DNA of 64,000 nt, taken from Dromiciops gliroides. Taxonomy: Eukaryota; Chordata; Mammalia; Microbiotheria; Microbiotheriidae. Location of the stretch: the NCBI RefSeq assembly GCF_019393635.1, contig NC_057863.1, forward strand, positions 1,814,501-1,878,500, written 5' to 3'. The first letter of the stretch is position 1; every line of letters begins with the position of its first letter. Below the pieces are notes generated by a model. That model was not told the origin of the DNA. It saw only the letters and a list, made by a program, of their open reading frames with translations, and ran no database searches. The translations under genes and the position numbers were made by a program. Shown here piece by piece: positions 43,201 to 48,300 of this stretch.

Positions 43201-45363
43201 CTCCGGGAAGCCTTCCCCGGCCCCTCCTAATGGCAGGGCCTCTCTCCCCTCTGGTGGTCACTTGCTGTTAGATTGGGAGTGCCTTGACGACAGGGGCTAT
43301 CTTACTGGCCCACAGTAGGTGCTTCATCATGAGTCCTCTGGGGTTGTCTTGGATCACTGTGTTGCTGAGAAGAGCTAAGTCCTTCACGGGCCTTCATCCA
43401 ACAATATGGCTGTCTCTGTGCACAACCGTTCTCTAGGTTCTGCTCACATCACTGCATCAGCAACTTGGCATCCTGACAGTCTTTAGGAAGTCCCTTTGAT
43501 CATTTCTTTTTGTTTGTTTGGGTTTTTTGCAGGGCAGTGAGGGTTAAGTGACTTGCCCAAGGTCACACAGCTAGTAACTGTCAAGTGTCTGAGGCCTGAT
43601 TTGAACTCAGGTCCTCCTGAATCCAGGGCCCATTTATTTATCCACTGCGCCACCTAGCTGCCCCCCTTTTGTTATTTCTTACAGTAAAGAGGGGGCATCA
43701 CATCCACACACCCTCATTTGTCTGGCCATTCCCCATGGATAGGCACCTCCTTAGCTTCCAGTTCAGTGGAGCGGAGTGGCATCACAAGGTCAAAGGGCAG
43801 GCACAATTTAGTCACTTTGGGGCCAGGGTTCCTCAGACAGGGCGTTCGAGTGCCTGCTTTCCCACAGCCCCTCCAGCATCTCTCATTTTGCTTTTTTCAG
43901 CTTTTAGTATGATGGGTTTGAGGCAGGAGCTCACAGTTGTCCAGTTGTTAGTTATTTGGAACATTTTTTCATAGGACTTTTGTTAGCTTAGATTTTTTCC
44001 TTGGGAAATTGCCTGGTCATATCCTTGAACCATTTTTCTGCTGGGGAGTGAGTGGCTCTTACTTTCCCTATTTGATTCAGTTCCTTACGTATCTTGGATA
44101 TGAGACCTTTTTCAGAGGGTTTGTTGCAGTGTTGGTTTTGTTTGTGTGAAACGATTGAATTAATTTTATCTCATGTGCTTCTCTCAGTCCCTTGTTTGGC
44201 AGCCATAGATTGGAAAGGTAGTCACCTCATTGCTTGTTCACTACAAGCCTCTTCTAACACAGATCAGGATGGCGTGGTATGTCCCCTCATGGACTCAGGC
44301 CATAACTTGGTCCACCAAGACCCTCAGGGATCTGTGTGTCATCTAGCCAGAGAGCTGCCTGTCATGAGGTTGGGGGGTGGGGATTTTTTTTTAACCCAGA
44401 TGAAAGATTTTGCCTTTAACTCTTTAATTTTGCTAAGTTCAGCCCAAGCTCATCAACTGCTGAGAGCTACATAAATGCCGATTTAGTGTTTATGGAAGTC
44501 CCAAAAGTCCGAGCTTTGATCCAAGTTGTTGGTGGCTAAAGGCATCTCAGCCCAGGGTCCAGGACACCTCAAGTATATGAGAAGTTCACTCCTCCCTCTC
44601 CTTCTTGACCCCAAGTGGCCAAAGGCCTCACTGTAACCTATGGGTAATACTGTCTGTCTGCCCCTTTCAAGGTAATGGGGAGGCCATGGCTTTTTAAGGG
44701 TGTCCAGGGCTGAGACTGCAAGACATTTAGCTATGAGTCCCACGGGGAGGGAAAGGGGAAGAATTGGAACCCAAGACTTGGGGTTTTCCTAAGCCAGCCC
44801 TTGAATGATTGGCATTCTGGGATGCTGACAGAACCCCCTTTGATGAGGACCCCTCCCCTTAGGAAGGCTCATCACACCTGGTGGCCTGCTTCCTGCTCAG
44901 GCCTTTGATGAGAAAGAGCAGGGGAGGTCTCATCTCGATGGCTTCTCTGTGCTTCCTCCCATTGCCTTTGAAAGCTCCCACCGGATTTGGGTCAGGCTTT
45001 CATCCCACATAGTAGCCTTCCTCCTCAGAGGACAGGCTAAAGAGCAACACTGAGACTTCCCCCCCCCCTTAGACTGAGGTTCTGGTCCAACAGGTGGGAT
45101 CTGGCGTGTGTTTCGGGGCTGGCCGTGCCCGTGGGGCTCTCTCTTGGGACCCAGTGTCCGCTCCAGAGCTCGGCTGGCACAGCGGGCCTCGAGCCCACCC
45201 TCATACCTTGTCCCCTCTTTGCTCCCACAGTCGGCACTGCGGACGTCTCCTCTGTCACAAGTGTTCTACCAAGGAGATCCCCATTATTAAGTTTGATCTG
45301 AACAAGCCTGTGAGAGTCTGCAACATTTGCTTTGACGTTCTGACCCTGGGGGGCGTCTCCTAG
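4368..45363 (+). CDS. ANKFY1: ANKFY1 (Rabankyrin-5), 22 coding exons, 5' end outside window
   Basis: This gene encodes an ankyrin-repeat and FYVE-finger Rab5 effector of early endosomes and macropinosomes; the family role is established knowledge. Twenty-two exons with GT/AG junctions join in one frame: 4368-4503, 10766-10889, 13448-13597, 13858-14023, 21217-21421, 22147-22215, 22436-22635, 23110-23207, 27558-27768, 28565-28663, 29046-29199, 31169-31337, 31962-32080, 32686-32842, 35800-36000, 38915-39091, 39886-40033, 40253-40343, 41324-41448, 41601-41747, 41971-42061 and 45231-45363. They total 3170 nt, or 1056 residues plus stop, matching human residues 108-1169 as I recall them, with a net loss of six residues. 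The order is the end of the BTB domain, a linker, about 20 ankyrin repeats with an NPF motif (the known EHD1-binding site), then FYVE. The first three coding exons must lie left of base 1. No frameshift or stop was seen. Confidence 0.97.
4656..4798 (+). mobile_element. WSINE1-type SINE with target duplication
   Basis: This is a complete sense copy, from GGGGGCAGCTAGATGG to a C-run. It is flanked by direct repeats AAAGAATCTCCTT at 4643-4655 and 4799-4811. It lies 150 bases after exon 4. Confidence 0.9.
4812..6230. other. Intron 4, left part, mostly unrecognised
   Basis: No exon was seen. G-rich sequence at 5330-5960 weakly resembles antisense L2. T- and A-rich sequence at 6100-6135 precedes the next SINE. 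Confidence 0.4.
6243..6385 (+). mobile_element. WSINE1-type SINE with target duplication
   Basis: This is a sense copy ending in an AT-rich tail. The flanks repeat ATATATATGCCT on both sides (about 6231-6242 and 6400-6412), which is the target duplication extended by TA slippage. Confidence 0.85.
6959..7445 (-). mobile_element. Solitary LTR fossil inside L1
   Basis: This is a non-L1 block of 487 bases, starting TGTGAGG and ending CCACA, that interrupts a continuous antisense L1. The flanking four bases are TATT and TATG, a nearly intact 4-bp target duplication. An AATAAA signal on the minus strand lies near 7068-7074. No internal retroviral sequence is present. It is likely ERV1-class and younger than the L1. 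Confidence 0.55.
7622..7855 (-). mobile_element. THER/MIR-type SINE inside L1
   Basis: It contains TTTATGCCAGACACTTTGCTA, ACTTTACAAATATC and GATTTGAACTCAAGTC in the order of a THER1/MIR unit, ending ATGTAGCTGCC. It interrupts the antisense L1. Confidence 0.65.
8364..8612 (-). mobile_element. MAR1-type SINE with target duplication
   Basis: It begins with an RTE/BovB-like tail (ATGTCCGACTCTTTGTGACC), then TTGCCATTTCCTTCTCCAGT, and ends at the tRNA-like head CCACCTAGCTGCTC. It is flanked by direct repeats ATTATGTTTTCT at 8352-8363 and 8613-8624, inside L1. Confidence 0.85.
9827..9948 (+). mobile_element. WSINE1-type SINE, internally shortened
   Basis: Sense copy lacking the middle CAGACACTTAACACTTACTAG segment. 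It is flanked by AAAAAGCAGAATTGG on both sides (9812 and about 9949). Confidence 0.85.
10022..10219 (+). mobile_element. SINE with inverted 5' head
   Basis: At 10022-10056 the first ~35 bases of the SINE lie antisense. After about 30 other bases the rest of a SINE follows in sense (10086-10219), starting exactly where the inverted part stops (the ACC of GAGCACC). The A-tail is followed by AGGAACGTTAAAA, repeating the TTAAGGAAC before the sense part. Confidence 0.65.
10246..10389 (-). mobile_element. WSINE1-type SINE
   Basis: Antisense copy from GGGGCAGGGCAATGGGGGTT to CACCTAGCTGCCCT. It is the third SINE within 600 bases in the L1 ORF1-type insert. Confidence 0.85.
10766..10889 (+). CDS. ANKFY1: ANKFY1 exon 5
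   Basis: It encodes CEKGVMSLVNVRN through AEIIASHW, about residues 153-194, the helical BACK-like region after the BTB domain. It is almost identical to the human protein. The acceptor (CTTTGGGTAG) is only about 30 bases beyond the last recognisable antisense L1 sequence. The donor is GTAAGT. Confidence 0.96.
10890..13447. other. ANKFY1 intron 5
   Basis: This is mostly unique sequence. A short CTAT run lies at 11513-11530. An L2 3' end lies at 11870-11970 (GTAAGCTCCTTGAGGACAGG to TGTTTATTGACTGACTG). Degenerate CA/CATA repeats lie at 12030-12130. No further exon was seen. Confidence 0.6.
13448..13597 (+). CDS. ANKFY1: ANKFY1 exon 6
   Basis: It encodes DDLSKEDFSSMSAQLLYQM through FLYLIEMDAQ, about residues 195-244, leading into the first ankyrin repeat (PLHKAI motif). 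It has a pyrimidine-rich CCCCAG acceptor and a GTACCA donor, and both boundaries are phase 0. Confidence 0.96.
13858..14023 (+). CDS. ANKFY1: ANKFY1 exon 7
   Basis: It encodes LPLKLNELDPNGDLALDLA through WSLLHKAIQRG, about residues 245-300, the first clear ankyrin repeats. The donor is GTGAGG, followed by a long G-run at 14050-14060. Confidence 0.96.
14024..14640. other. ANKFY1 intron 7, left part
   Basis: Mostly unrecognised sequence. A short sense tRNA-headed SINE or MIR relic lies at 14470-14560 (CAGGGCAGCTCAGTGGCTAG to GACAAGTCACTGAACCTC). A C/T-rich run lies at 14555-14600. Confidence 0.5.
14640..16500 (-). mobile_element. Degenerate L1 ORF1/5'UTR-like sequence, antisense
   Basis: The text around 14990-15490 (GGCACGGCTTCAGGTCGCCC, TTTCCAGGTCACTTGTTTTTG) resembles the antisense of the marsupial L1 5' region and ORF1. 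The part to the right is more decayed, with a CTG run at 16031-16049. A SINE interrupts it at 15499-15642. Confidence 0.4.
15499..15642 (-). mobile_element. WSINE1-type SINE with target duplication
   Basis: Antisense copy ending CACCTAGCTGCCCT. It is flanked by AGTAGCTCTTTG at about 15487 and AGTAGCTCTTTA at about 15646. Confidence 0.85.
16838..17385 (+). mobile_element. L2 3' half, sense
   Basis: It contains GTACCTCAGGCTCACAACCT, GAAGCGCAGGTCTGCCC and the typical L2 end AGGAGCTCCTTGGGGGCAAG in the right order. Old and decayed. Confidence 0.65.
17386..20780. other. ANKFY1 intron 7, right part
   Basis: Mostly unique sequence. MIR/THER relics with the core AAATGACTTGCCCACGGTCA lie near 18350-18455 and 19590-19795, and weaker ones at 18760-18880 and 20100-20160. 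Long open frames here have no recognisable similarity and no coding signature. Confidence 0.5.
20790..21185. repeat. Degenerate TG/TGA-rich simple repeat
   Basis: About 400 bases of GTGTGAATGTGAGTGTG-type sequence, interrupted and irregular. It ends about 32 bases before ANKFY1 exon 8. The minus strand is open as a His/Thr-rich frame, which is a repeat artefact. Confidence 0.9.
21217..21421 (+). CDS. ANKFY1: ANKFY1 exon 8
   Basis: It encodes DSFSATFLIKNGALVNAAT through ANPNMQDGKGR, about residues 300-368, with ankyrin repeats carrying the TPLHLVA motif. A 400-base TG-rich tract ends about 36 bases before the acceptor. The segment after TPLHLVA differs from human, but the length is unchanged. 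Confidence 0.96.
22147..22215 (+). CDS. ANKFY1: ANKFY1 exon 9
   Basis: This is a small 69-base exon encoding TPLHSSILARNEVVFGQLL followed by QCKQ, about residues 368-391. The human sequence I recall reads SIMAGNEYVFS at this place, so this is a modestly divergent ankyrin helix. The donor is GTACGT. Confidence 0.95.
22436..22635 (+). CDS. ANKFY1: ANKFY1 exon 10 with NPF motif
   Basis: It encodes LDLELKDHEGSTALWLAVQ through RGSNTDAPDTVTG, about residues 391-458. Asn-Pro-Phe lies at 22524-22532 inside VVNPFEDTPVV, and my exon arithmetic puts it at residues 421-423. This is the site known in Rabankyrin-5 to bind the EH domain of EHD1, so that link is conserved. Confidence 0.96.
23110..23207 (+). 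CDS. ANKFY1: ANKFY1 exon 11
   Basis: It encodes NCLLQRAAGSGNEAAALFL through KVNHRNRW, about residues 458-490, one ankyrin repeat. It has a TCTTGTAG acceptor and a GTGAGT donor. Confidence 0.95.
23208..23547. other. Intron 11 start with MIR/THER relic
   Basis: At 23306-23450 an antisense MIR/THER unit reads TAAGCACCTATTGTATGCCG and GTGTCTGAGGCCAGATTGG. Confidence 0.6.
23548..23685 (+). mobile_element. WSINE1-type SINE, internally shortened
   Basis: Sense copy missing the GCCTCAGACACTTAACAC part between TCCAGCC and TTACTAGC. It ends in a CCA/A-rich tail. Confidence 0.85.
23686..24660. other. Intron 11, unrecognised
   Basis: GC-rich unique sequence with no repeat or exon recognised, ending in a T-run at 24644-24655. 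Confidence 0.5.
24662..25550 (-). mobile_element. L1 3' end, antisense
   Basis: The minus strand encodes the end of L1 ORF2 (WDKLWYMNTMEYYCAVRND-like, ending near 25170-25450), followed by the 3' UTR with its G-rich tract. The plus strand shows that tract as a polypyrimidine run at 24786-24830 and a TA-rich run at 24850-24925. 5'-truncated. Confidence 0.85.
25560..25960 (+). mobile_element. L2 fragment, sense
   Basis: It contains CACGCCTCCCCTGGCTCCCT and CTCAGCTGAGAACCTTGCTG, which corresponds to the L2 ORF segment SAEDLA. Decayed. Confidence 0.55.
26064..26222 (+). mobile_element. WSINE1-type SINE
   Basis: Sense copy with a small insertion near the head (GGGGCCGCTACAGTGGATAG) and a GAAAA-rich tail. 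Confidence 0.85.
26225..26540 (-). mobile_element. Decayed L1 3' end, antisense
   Basis: The order TCCATCTGCCTGCAGAGCCC, CATCATGGGTCCTTTGGAGT, GTCGTGGCTGCCCATCACAC matches the antisense L1 3' UTR and ORF2 end, but is CpG-decayed. Confidence 0.55.
26541..27557. other. Intron 11, right end
   Basis: Mostly unique sequence. A short THER/MIR-like start lies at 26890-26945 (AAGCATTGATTAGGTGCCTG). No exon was seen before 27558. Confidence 0.5.
27558..27768 (+). CDS. ANKFY1: ANKFY1 exon 12 (six-residue deletion relative to human)
   Basis: It encodes GETPLHTACRHGLSTLTAE through DVVSVILEQK. Between TEEA and LQTPLH there are 12 residues here (PPVAPGLAEGIS) where I recall 18 in human. This loop between ankyrin repeats explains the whole length difference of the protein. 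The frame is kept. Confidence 0.95.
27769..29045. other. ANKFY1 introns 12 and 13
   Basis: Introns at 27769-28564 and 28664-29045. A MIR fragment lies near 28745-28825 (TTGTGACCTTGGGCCTCAG, TAAATGAGGGGGTTGG). Otherwise unrecognised. Confidence 0.5.
28565..28663 (+). CDS. ANKFY1: ANKFY1 exon 13
   Basis: It encodes NALHAINSLQIIPDFSLKD through TVLGLALWTG. It has a GGATCTAG acceptor and a GTGAGA donor, and the neighbouring codons are split at both ends. Confidence 0.95.
29046..29199 (+). CDS. ANKFY1: ANKFY1 exon 14
   Basis: It encodes MHTIAAQLLGSGASINDTM through FLLEHQADINIR, ankyrin repeats. Its donor (GTGAGG at 29200) is followed within about 45 bases by the large TG-rich minisatellite. Confidence 0.95.
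29245..30670. repeat. TG-rich minisatellite, 20 copies of a conserved core, with higher-order repeats
   Basis: The core GCTCCTGGGATGACCTCGAG occurs 20 times, first near 29262 and last near 30604. The spacing is 54-83 bases, mostly 65-76. Cores are separated by variable (GT)n, GCGTGT and GCATGT stretches. At the right, a three-unit block marked by GTGCTTGGG recurs at about 30126, 30344 and 30553. The array lies in ANKFY1 intron 14. Its open frames of about 490-506 codons on the minus strand are artefacts. Confidence 0.97.
30700..31015 (+). mobile_element. L2-like 3' end, decayed
   Basis: C/T-rich text with CTTGTCCTTGTGTGCAATAG and GTGCTTCTCAAATGG resembles the end of L2. Weak. Confidence 0.35.
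31169..31337 (+). CDS. ANKFY1: ANKFY1 exon 15
   Basis: It encodes TQDGETALQLAIRHQLPLV through LQDIASTL, two ankyrin repeats nearly identical to human. The donor GTGAGA is in frame with an open intron, so the reading frame runs on past the exon. That extension is not coding. Confidence 0.95.
31338..31961. other. ANKFY1 intron 15
   Basis: The intron is filled mainly by the MAR1-type SINE at 31528-31745. The remainder is unrecognised, with a G-run at 31890-31901. Confidence 0.6.
31528..31745 (-). mobile_element. MAR1-type SINE
   Basis: Antisense copy with the RTE/BovB-like start GCGTCTGACTCCTCGTGACC, then GTTTGCCGTTTCCTTGCCC and GTCACACAGCTAGTGAGTG. The tRNA-head end is degraded. Confidence 0.8.
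31962..32080 (+). CDS. ANKFY1: ANKFY1 exon 16
   Basis: It encodes VRHGCDATCWGPGPGGCLQ through SVSCFLVRR/S, with the Cys-rich CWGPGPGGC turn typical of this protein. It has a CCCTCCAG acceptor and a GTAGGA donor. Confidence 0.95.
32081..32685. other. ANKFY1 intron 16
   Basis: GC-rich unique sequence. Nothing was recognised. Confidence 0.5.
32686..32842 (+). CDS. ANKFY1: ANKFY1 exon 17
   Basis: It encodes GCDVNSPRQPGANGEGDEE through LEFGANVNVQ, including the acidic loop GEGDEEARDGQTPLHLAAS between ankyrin repeats. The donor is GTGTGA. Confidence 0.95.
32843..33600. other. ANKFY1 intron 17, left part
   Basis: L2-like C/T-rich text at 32860-33000, a GT/G run at 33257-33280, the SINE at 33293-33374 and otherwise unique sequence. 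Confidence 0.45.
33293..33374 (-). mobile_element. WSINE1-type SINE, internally deleted
   Basis: Antisense copy of only ~80 bases: T-run, GTCACACAGCTAGTCAGTG, then directly the head CACCTGGCTGCCCC. It is flanked by CTCCCAGCTCTTT and CTCCTAGCTCTTT. Confidence 0.75.
33600..35590 (+). mobile_element. L1 ORF2 end and 3' UTR, sense, interrupted by another L1
   Basis: The reading text matches L1 ORF2: the YIKLKGF and EKIFTANISDKDLISQIY region at 33840-33990, then GAGAAATGCAAATTAAAACA at 34769, the GNGILL-type end near 35110-35160, and the 3' UTR to about 35590. It has lost its frame in places. A second L1 lies antisense at 34045-34690. Confidence 0.8.
34045..34690 (-). mobile_element. Antisense L1 3' end inserted in a sense L1
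   Basis: This is an inverted L1 3' UTR and ORF2 end (plus text CAATGACTTGTAAAGATAAT to CACAACTTGTTCAGCCC). After 34625 an extra antisense ORF2 piece follows (TTTTTCATGTGTCTGTAGAT to TTCATCTGAAAACT), which is out of the expected distance. The host L1 resumes at AAATGAAGAAATCAAAGC. Confidence 0.7.
35616..35770 (+). mobile_element. WSINE1-type SINE beside exon 18
   Basis: Complete sense copy, GGGCAGCTAGGTGGCACAGT to an A-run. It ends about 28 bases before the exon 18 acceptor, so the branch point is probably in or next to the SINE. Confidence 0.88.
35800..36000 (+). CDS. ANKFY1: ANKFY1 exon 18
   Basis: It encodes DAEGRTPIHVAISNQQSVI through LKREPGAAEQ, ankyrin repeats. A SINE ends with its A-run about 28 bases before this exon, so only a short pyrimidine stretch (TTGCCTTCCCTCTAG) remains as native acceptor sequence. 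The donor is GTATGT. Confidence 0.95.
36001..36180. other. Start of ANKFY1 intron 18
   Basis: Short unique stretch with nothing recognised. Confidence 0.4.
36180..36640 (-). mobile_element. Possible LTR fossil, antisense
   Basis: On the minus strand two CCAAT motifs (plus 36331-36338 and 36349-36355) lie upstream of a TATAAAAAG (plus 36282-36290), the layout of an LTR U3 promoter. No coding remnant adjoins it. The ends and family are undetermined, so this is a weak call. Confidence 0.3.
36700..37070 (+). mobile_element. L2 3' ends
   Basis: Two L2-type termini: CCAGTGCTTGGCACCTAGTG at about 36746, and GCCTAGCACATAGTAGGTGC followed by TGTTGACTGACTGA at 37020-37063. The ATCC run at 36787-36806 is a short simple repeat. 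Confidence 0.55.
37130..37262. repeat. GT microsatellite
   Basis: G-rich and GTGTGG text, then a pure (GT)n run of about 25 units at 37208-37260. Likely length-polymorphic. Confidence 0.95.
37421..37592 (-). mobile_element. WSINE1-type SINE with target duplication
   Basis: Antisense copy with a long T-run and the head CACCTAGCTGCCCC. It is flanked by AGTCTTGGTGAAT (about 37406) and AGTCTTGGTGGAT (about 37594). Confidence 0.88.
37593..38094. other. Intron 18, unrecognised part
   Basis: Unique sequence with no repeat or exon recognised. Confidence 0.45.
38095..38860 (-). mobile_element. L1 3' end, antisense, with SINE inside
   Basis: The antisense L1 3' UTR and ORF2 end: GATATAGGTTATATATGTAT, CTGCATCCAGACTCCATAGG, CACTCAGCATCAGTCCACTT, CTTTTGTACATGTGGGTCC. 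A SINE interrupts it. It ends about 55 bases before exon 19. Confidence 0.8.
38289..38421 (+). mobile_element. WSINE1-type SINE with target duplication, head shortened
   Basis: Sense copy missing the GGTGGCGCAGTGGATAGAG part. GTCTTTTGGG is present on both sides (38279 and 38422), inside L1. Confidence 0.85.
38915..39091 (+). CDS. ANKFY1: ANKFY1 exon 19
   Basis: It encodes VDNKGRNFLHVAVQNSDIE through GSEIIVRNL, ankyrin repeats. The donor is GTACGG. The upstream 800 bases are mostly antisense L1, ending close to the acceptor. Confidence 0.95.
39092..39885. other. ANKFY1 intron 19
   Basis: An antisense MIR-like relic lies at 39293-39415 (CAGTGACTTGCCTAGGGTCA, TTTGAACTCAAGGCTTCC). The rest is GC-rich and unique. 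Confidence 0.5.
39886..40033 (+). CDS. ANKFY1: ANKFY1 exon 20
   Basis: It encodes LLAGAKVNELTKHRQTALH through FSAVDENGNN, ankyrin repeats essentially identical to human. It has a CGTGGCAG acceptor and a GTAAGG donor. Confidence 0.95.
40253..40343 (+). CDS. ANKFY1: ANKFY1 exon 21
   Basis: It encodes LHLAVMHGRLSTIRALLTE through DAEAFNLR, one ankyrin repeat. It has a TTTGCAG acceptor and a GTAAGC donor. Confidence 0.95.
40344..41323. other. ANKFY1 intron 21
   Basis: GC-rich sequence. C/T-rich text at 40600-41050 with ACAGTAAGCACTCAATCAGTG resembles a decayed L2 3' end. No exon was seen. Confidence 0.45.
41324..41448 (+). CDS. ANKFY1: ANKFY1 exon 22
   Basis: It encodes GQSPIHILGHYGKENAAAI through LDKPDAEGST, near the end of the ankyrin array. 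It has a TGATTTTAG acceptor and a GTGAGG donor. Confidence 0.95.
41601..41747 (+). CDS. ANKFY1: ANKFY1 exon 23
   Basis: It encodes LLLAYMKGNANLCRAIVRA through TKQLLFRLL, the last ankyrin repeat and the linker to the FYVE finger. It has a GTTTCAG acceptor and a GTGAGT donor. Confidence 0.95.
41971..42061 (+). CDS. ANKFY1: ANKFY1 exon 24 (FYVE domain, first half)
   Basis: It encodes MLSKEPPWCDGSNCYECMA through TTRKHH plus two bases of a Cys codon. The WCDG motif and the first CxxC pair of the FYVE zinc finger are present, followed by the basic RKHHC signature that binds phosphatidylinositol 3-phosphate. Confidence 0.96.
42062..43324. other. ANKFY1 intron 24, left part
   Basis: GC-rich unique sequence to about 43030, then an L2 3' end on the plus strand (CCAGCTTCTCCGGGAAGCC, GACGACAGGGGCTATCTTAC, CACAGTAGGTGCTTCAT) at 43030-43324. 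Confidence 0.6.
43325..44165 (-). mobile_element. L1 3' portion, antisense, with SINE inside
   Basis: It contains CATCATGAGTCCTCTGGGGT, GCTGAGAAGAGCTAAGTCC and GGCCATTCCCCATGGATAGG in antisense order. To the right, CTTGGATATGAGACCTTTTT and TGTTTGTGTGAAACGATTG match L1 ORF2. A SINE lies at 43509-43664. Confidence 0.75.
43509..43664 (-). mobile_element. WSINE1-type SINE
   Basis: Antisense copy, TGCAGGGCAGTGAGGGTTAA to CACCTAGCTGCCCC, with an ATTTATTT insertion near the head. It lies inside L1. Confidence 0.85.
44166..45230. other. Intron 24, right part, unrecognised
   Basis: About 1 kb with moderate GC, unlike the L1 to its left. I did not recognise any family. It could be an old transposon or unique intron. 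No exon was seen before 45231. Confidence 0.35.
45231..45363 (+). CDS. ANKFY1: ANKFY1 exon 25 (FYVE domain, second half, stop)
   Basis: It completes the split Cys and encodes RHCGRLLCHKCSTKEIPII through DVLTLGGVS, then TAG at 45361-45363. The RVC motif and the final CxxC (VCNIC) of the FYVE finger are intact, so all eight zinc-binding Cys positions are present across exons 24 and 25. Confidence 0.97.
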
Positions 45364-48300
45364 GGAGCCGGGGGCAGCCCTGGCTCCGTTCTCCTTGGCC
45401 CCAGCAGCCACCCGGCTCGCTAGTCCTGCAGCCAGGGAGAGGGAAGGCAGTGGTGATGGCCTTTGTCTCCCTCCTGCAACAGACTGAAAACAATTACGGA
45501 CCCCCTAGTGATTTCCTCCATTACTGATGATTTACACAATTGGCATCGTATCAGGCTGTGATCGATTTCCGCTGAGGTTTCAATTGGACGGACCCCTGGA
45601 AGTGAGGTGGTGTGACTGCACCAGCCCCCAGCAGAGCCTGGTGTTGAGACCTGGGGCCCAGGAGGGGGTGTGCCTGCTGAGCCTGGGCCGCCTGAGATTC
45701 GAGCGGGCAGCATGGCACCACGGGCTTCCACGGAGGGTTCTTCCCCCTGGGAGGCCTTCTCAAAGCTCACTTGTGGTGCTTGTAGGCACTTTGTAAACAG
45801 GGTTCAGAGAGAAAGCTTGCCGGACAAAAGTGGCCTTAACAACTGAAAGCTTTACTGGGGGCCTCCCTGCTCTCCCACGGGGTGCCCGGGCAGCAGGCCA
45901 ACCCTTTCCACCATGTTTGGGGTGCAGGGCTGCCCCCCCACACACACACACACCCCTGCCACAAAGGCAGCTTGCCAGGCAAACCCGCCCACCTCAGGGA
46001 TATCGAGAGGGAGCCATGTACTTGGGTGGGTGACACCGGGGCTTAGCACTGCATCCAGACCCACACAGAAAACCTACCTGTGGTCAGAAGGAAAAAGGGC
46101 TGTGCCTGACCCACATGGGCATTTCAGTGGGAGCCTGAGCTGCATCGATGCGGCTCCGGTGTCTAAGAAGAGACAAGCCTGCGGGACTTGTCGGCTCTGT
46201 TGGGGCCCCCTCCCCTCACCAGCGTCTTCCTCGATTGCGAGGGGGGCCAGGCTGCCCCCTTTCCTGGTCCTCACCTCTTCAGTGTGGCCCCTGAAGGCCA
46301 GAGGAGGTCCATGGTGACTCATTGATGAGTAGGAGCACTAAGGAGAGGAGGGTTTTGTCCTCCCTTCAAAGAAGAGGCCCTCCCAGCAAGGGAGGGCAGC
46401 CTTCCCTCGTGCCTGGAATATGCCCGTGCAACAGGGCCCTCCTCGGCCCCATCAGCCTCTCTGCTGCGCCTTGTCCCTCTGGCCATCCTCCAGTGGGCCC
46501 GGTGTGCACAGAGGAGGGCCGACTACAGGAATGCCCCCTTCTGCAGCCATGGCGTGTGTGGTCTCTTCTGTCCCTGTAAGTGTGTGCAGCCTGTAGACGT
46601 ACACTCACACACACTCATGCACACGTGCACATGCTTATACAAAATAGACAACAAGAAGTGGTACTTTTTTATATTTCTGTGATTCAGAACGTATGTACAT
46701 ATCTCTCTCTCATACACACACACACACAATGTTTTAAACAAGAATTCGGATGCATTTGTTGTGTTTAAGAGACAAAAGTTCATTTAGGACCATGTTTATT
46801 CAATGCCGTCACATTCCACATGGAATTTGCTGGAAATAACCTCCTGGCCTTTGATTGGTGTGGAGCCAGGACTGCCCCTCTGCCACCACCCCCCACCCTC
46901 TTTCACCCCTGCCCCACACCCCTTTGCAGACACTGGTCAGCTTCCACATTGGAGAACCTTTGGTCTTTGGGGTCTTCACTTCCCTGAGAATATGTCACAA
47001 GAAACCATTTTCTAGAGTTGAATTAGGTGAAATTTAATTCTTTAATCCAAATAACTCTCATTAGGTTCTGGGAGGGGCTTGGCCCACCACTCCGCTTGCT
47101 TCTGTTCTTGCTTTCTGCATCATGGTTCACGCTTAAGTCTAAATCATGTGTTGGAATGTGCCGGGCACACACGTGACATACTTTATGGGCGTGTTGTGCC
47201 CAGTCAGGGTCAGTCAGTACGATGGTACCCCCGGGACCATCTTGGTGCGGCCCCACCCTGATGGCGCTGCCCTGCCAACAGGGTACAGTCTTCCTTTGGA
47301 GGTTTCACACCTTCCAGCCTGTTCTGAGAAGGGAATCAGACCCTTCAGGAAGCAGCTCCAGGCAGCCCCTCGGGACATGCATCCTTCTTATCCACAGCTG
47401 GAAAGTCCAGCGTCCTTGAGCAGGGGGACCAGTGAGCCCGGCCCAGGCTGTCGGGCCCAGCTCCTGGTCACCAGGCATGTTGTAACCTGCTAGAGGAGGG
47501 GAGGACCCCTACCTCCCTGAGGTAGGGAGGGGTGCACTCTGGAGGGGACGGTGTGAGGGACTTCCTCCAGATTCATCCTTTCTCCCCAGGACTTAGCCCC
47601 ATGTGGTTGTGACTTTAGCCCCCCAGGCCCAAGCTTGAGTCATGGAATGAATGACATTTCTGTACCGGGCACAGCCCCGCCTGGTTCGGTCACAGGGCAT
47701 CACCGGAGGCAGATCCAGCCGCTGGCCGGCAGCTCCTTGTCTGTGACCTGACCCTAAATCCAACGTCTGCCCAGATCTCTGAGGACCACAGGACTGGGCT
47801 CCCTTCTGCCTCAAGGGCCGTTAGGGATAAGGCCTGGGAAGGCAGGCGTCCACAGGGCTTGGCTGAGGCCCTCGGCCCCTCGAAGCACAAAATCCCAGAG
47901 GAGAGGGAGGCGGGGCTGGGGGCTGATTCCTGAGGCCTCCTTTTCCCTTTGTTGGGAACACGGCATGAGAACGAGCTGTCCTAGAACCGGACTGACCCGA
48001 GCTCCTTGAGGGTCCCCATTCCAGATGCCTTAAAGACTGCAGACCCATGCCTCTTTCCATGTGGCATAAAGGTCCCTCAGCCTGCTGCCTTGCAGCTGAC
48101 GCTGGGCGCTTTGGGCAAGCCACAGACGGGCTGGCTGGCTCCCCACTCTGCCTATTGTCCTGAAACAGCTCAGTGCGAGAGCCCCCGGCGCCGCTCCCCC
48201 CACCTCGGAGGTCCTGGAATTGAGGACCCTGTGCAAGAGGATGTCTGCGGCCCGCGGGGAGGTGGCCACATGGCCAAGGCGGCCCTGGGGTCTGTGGGAG

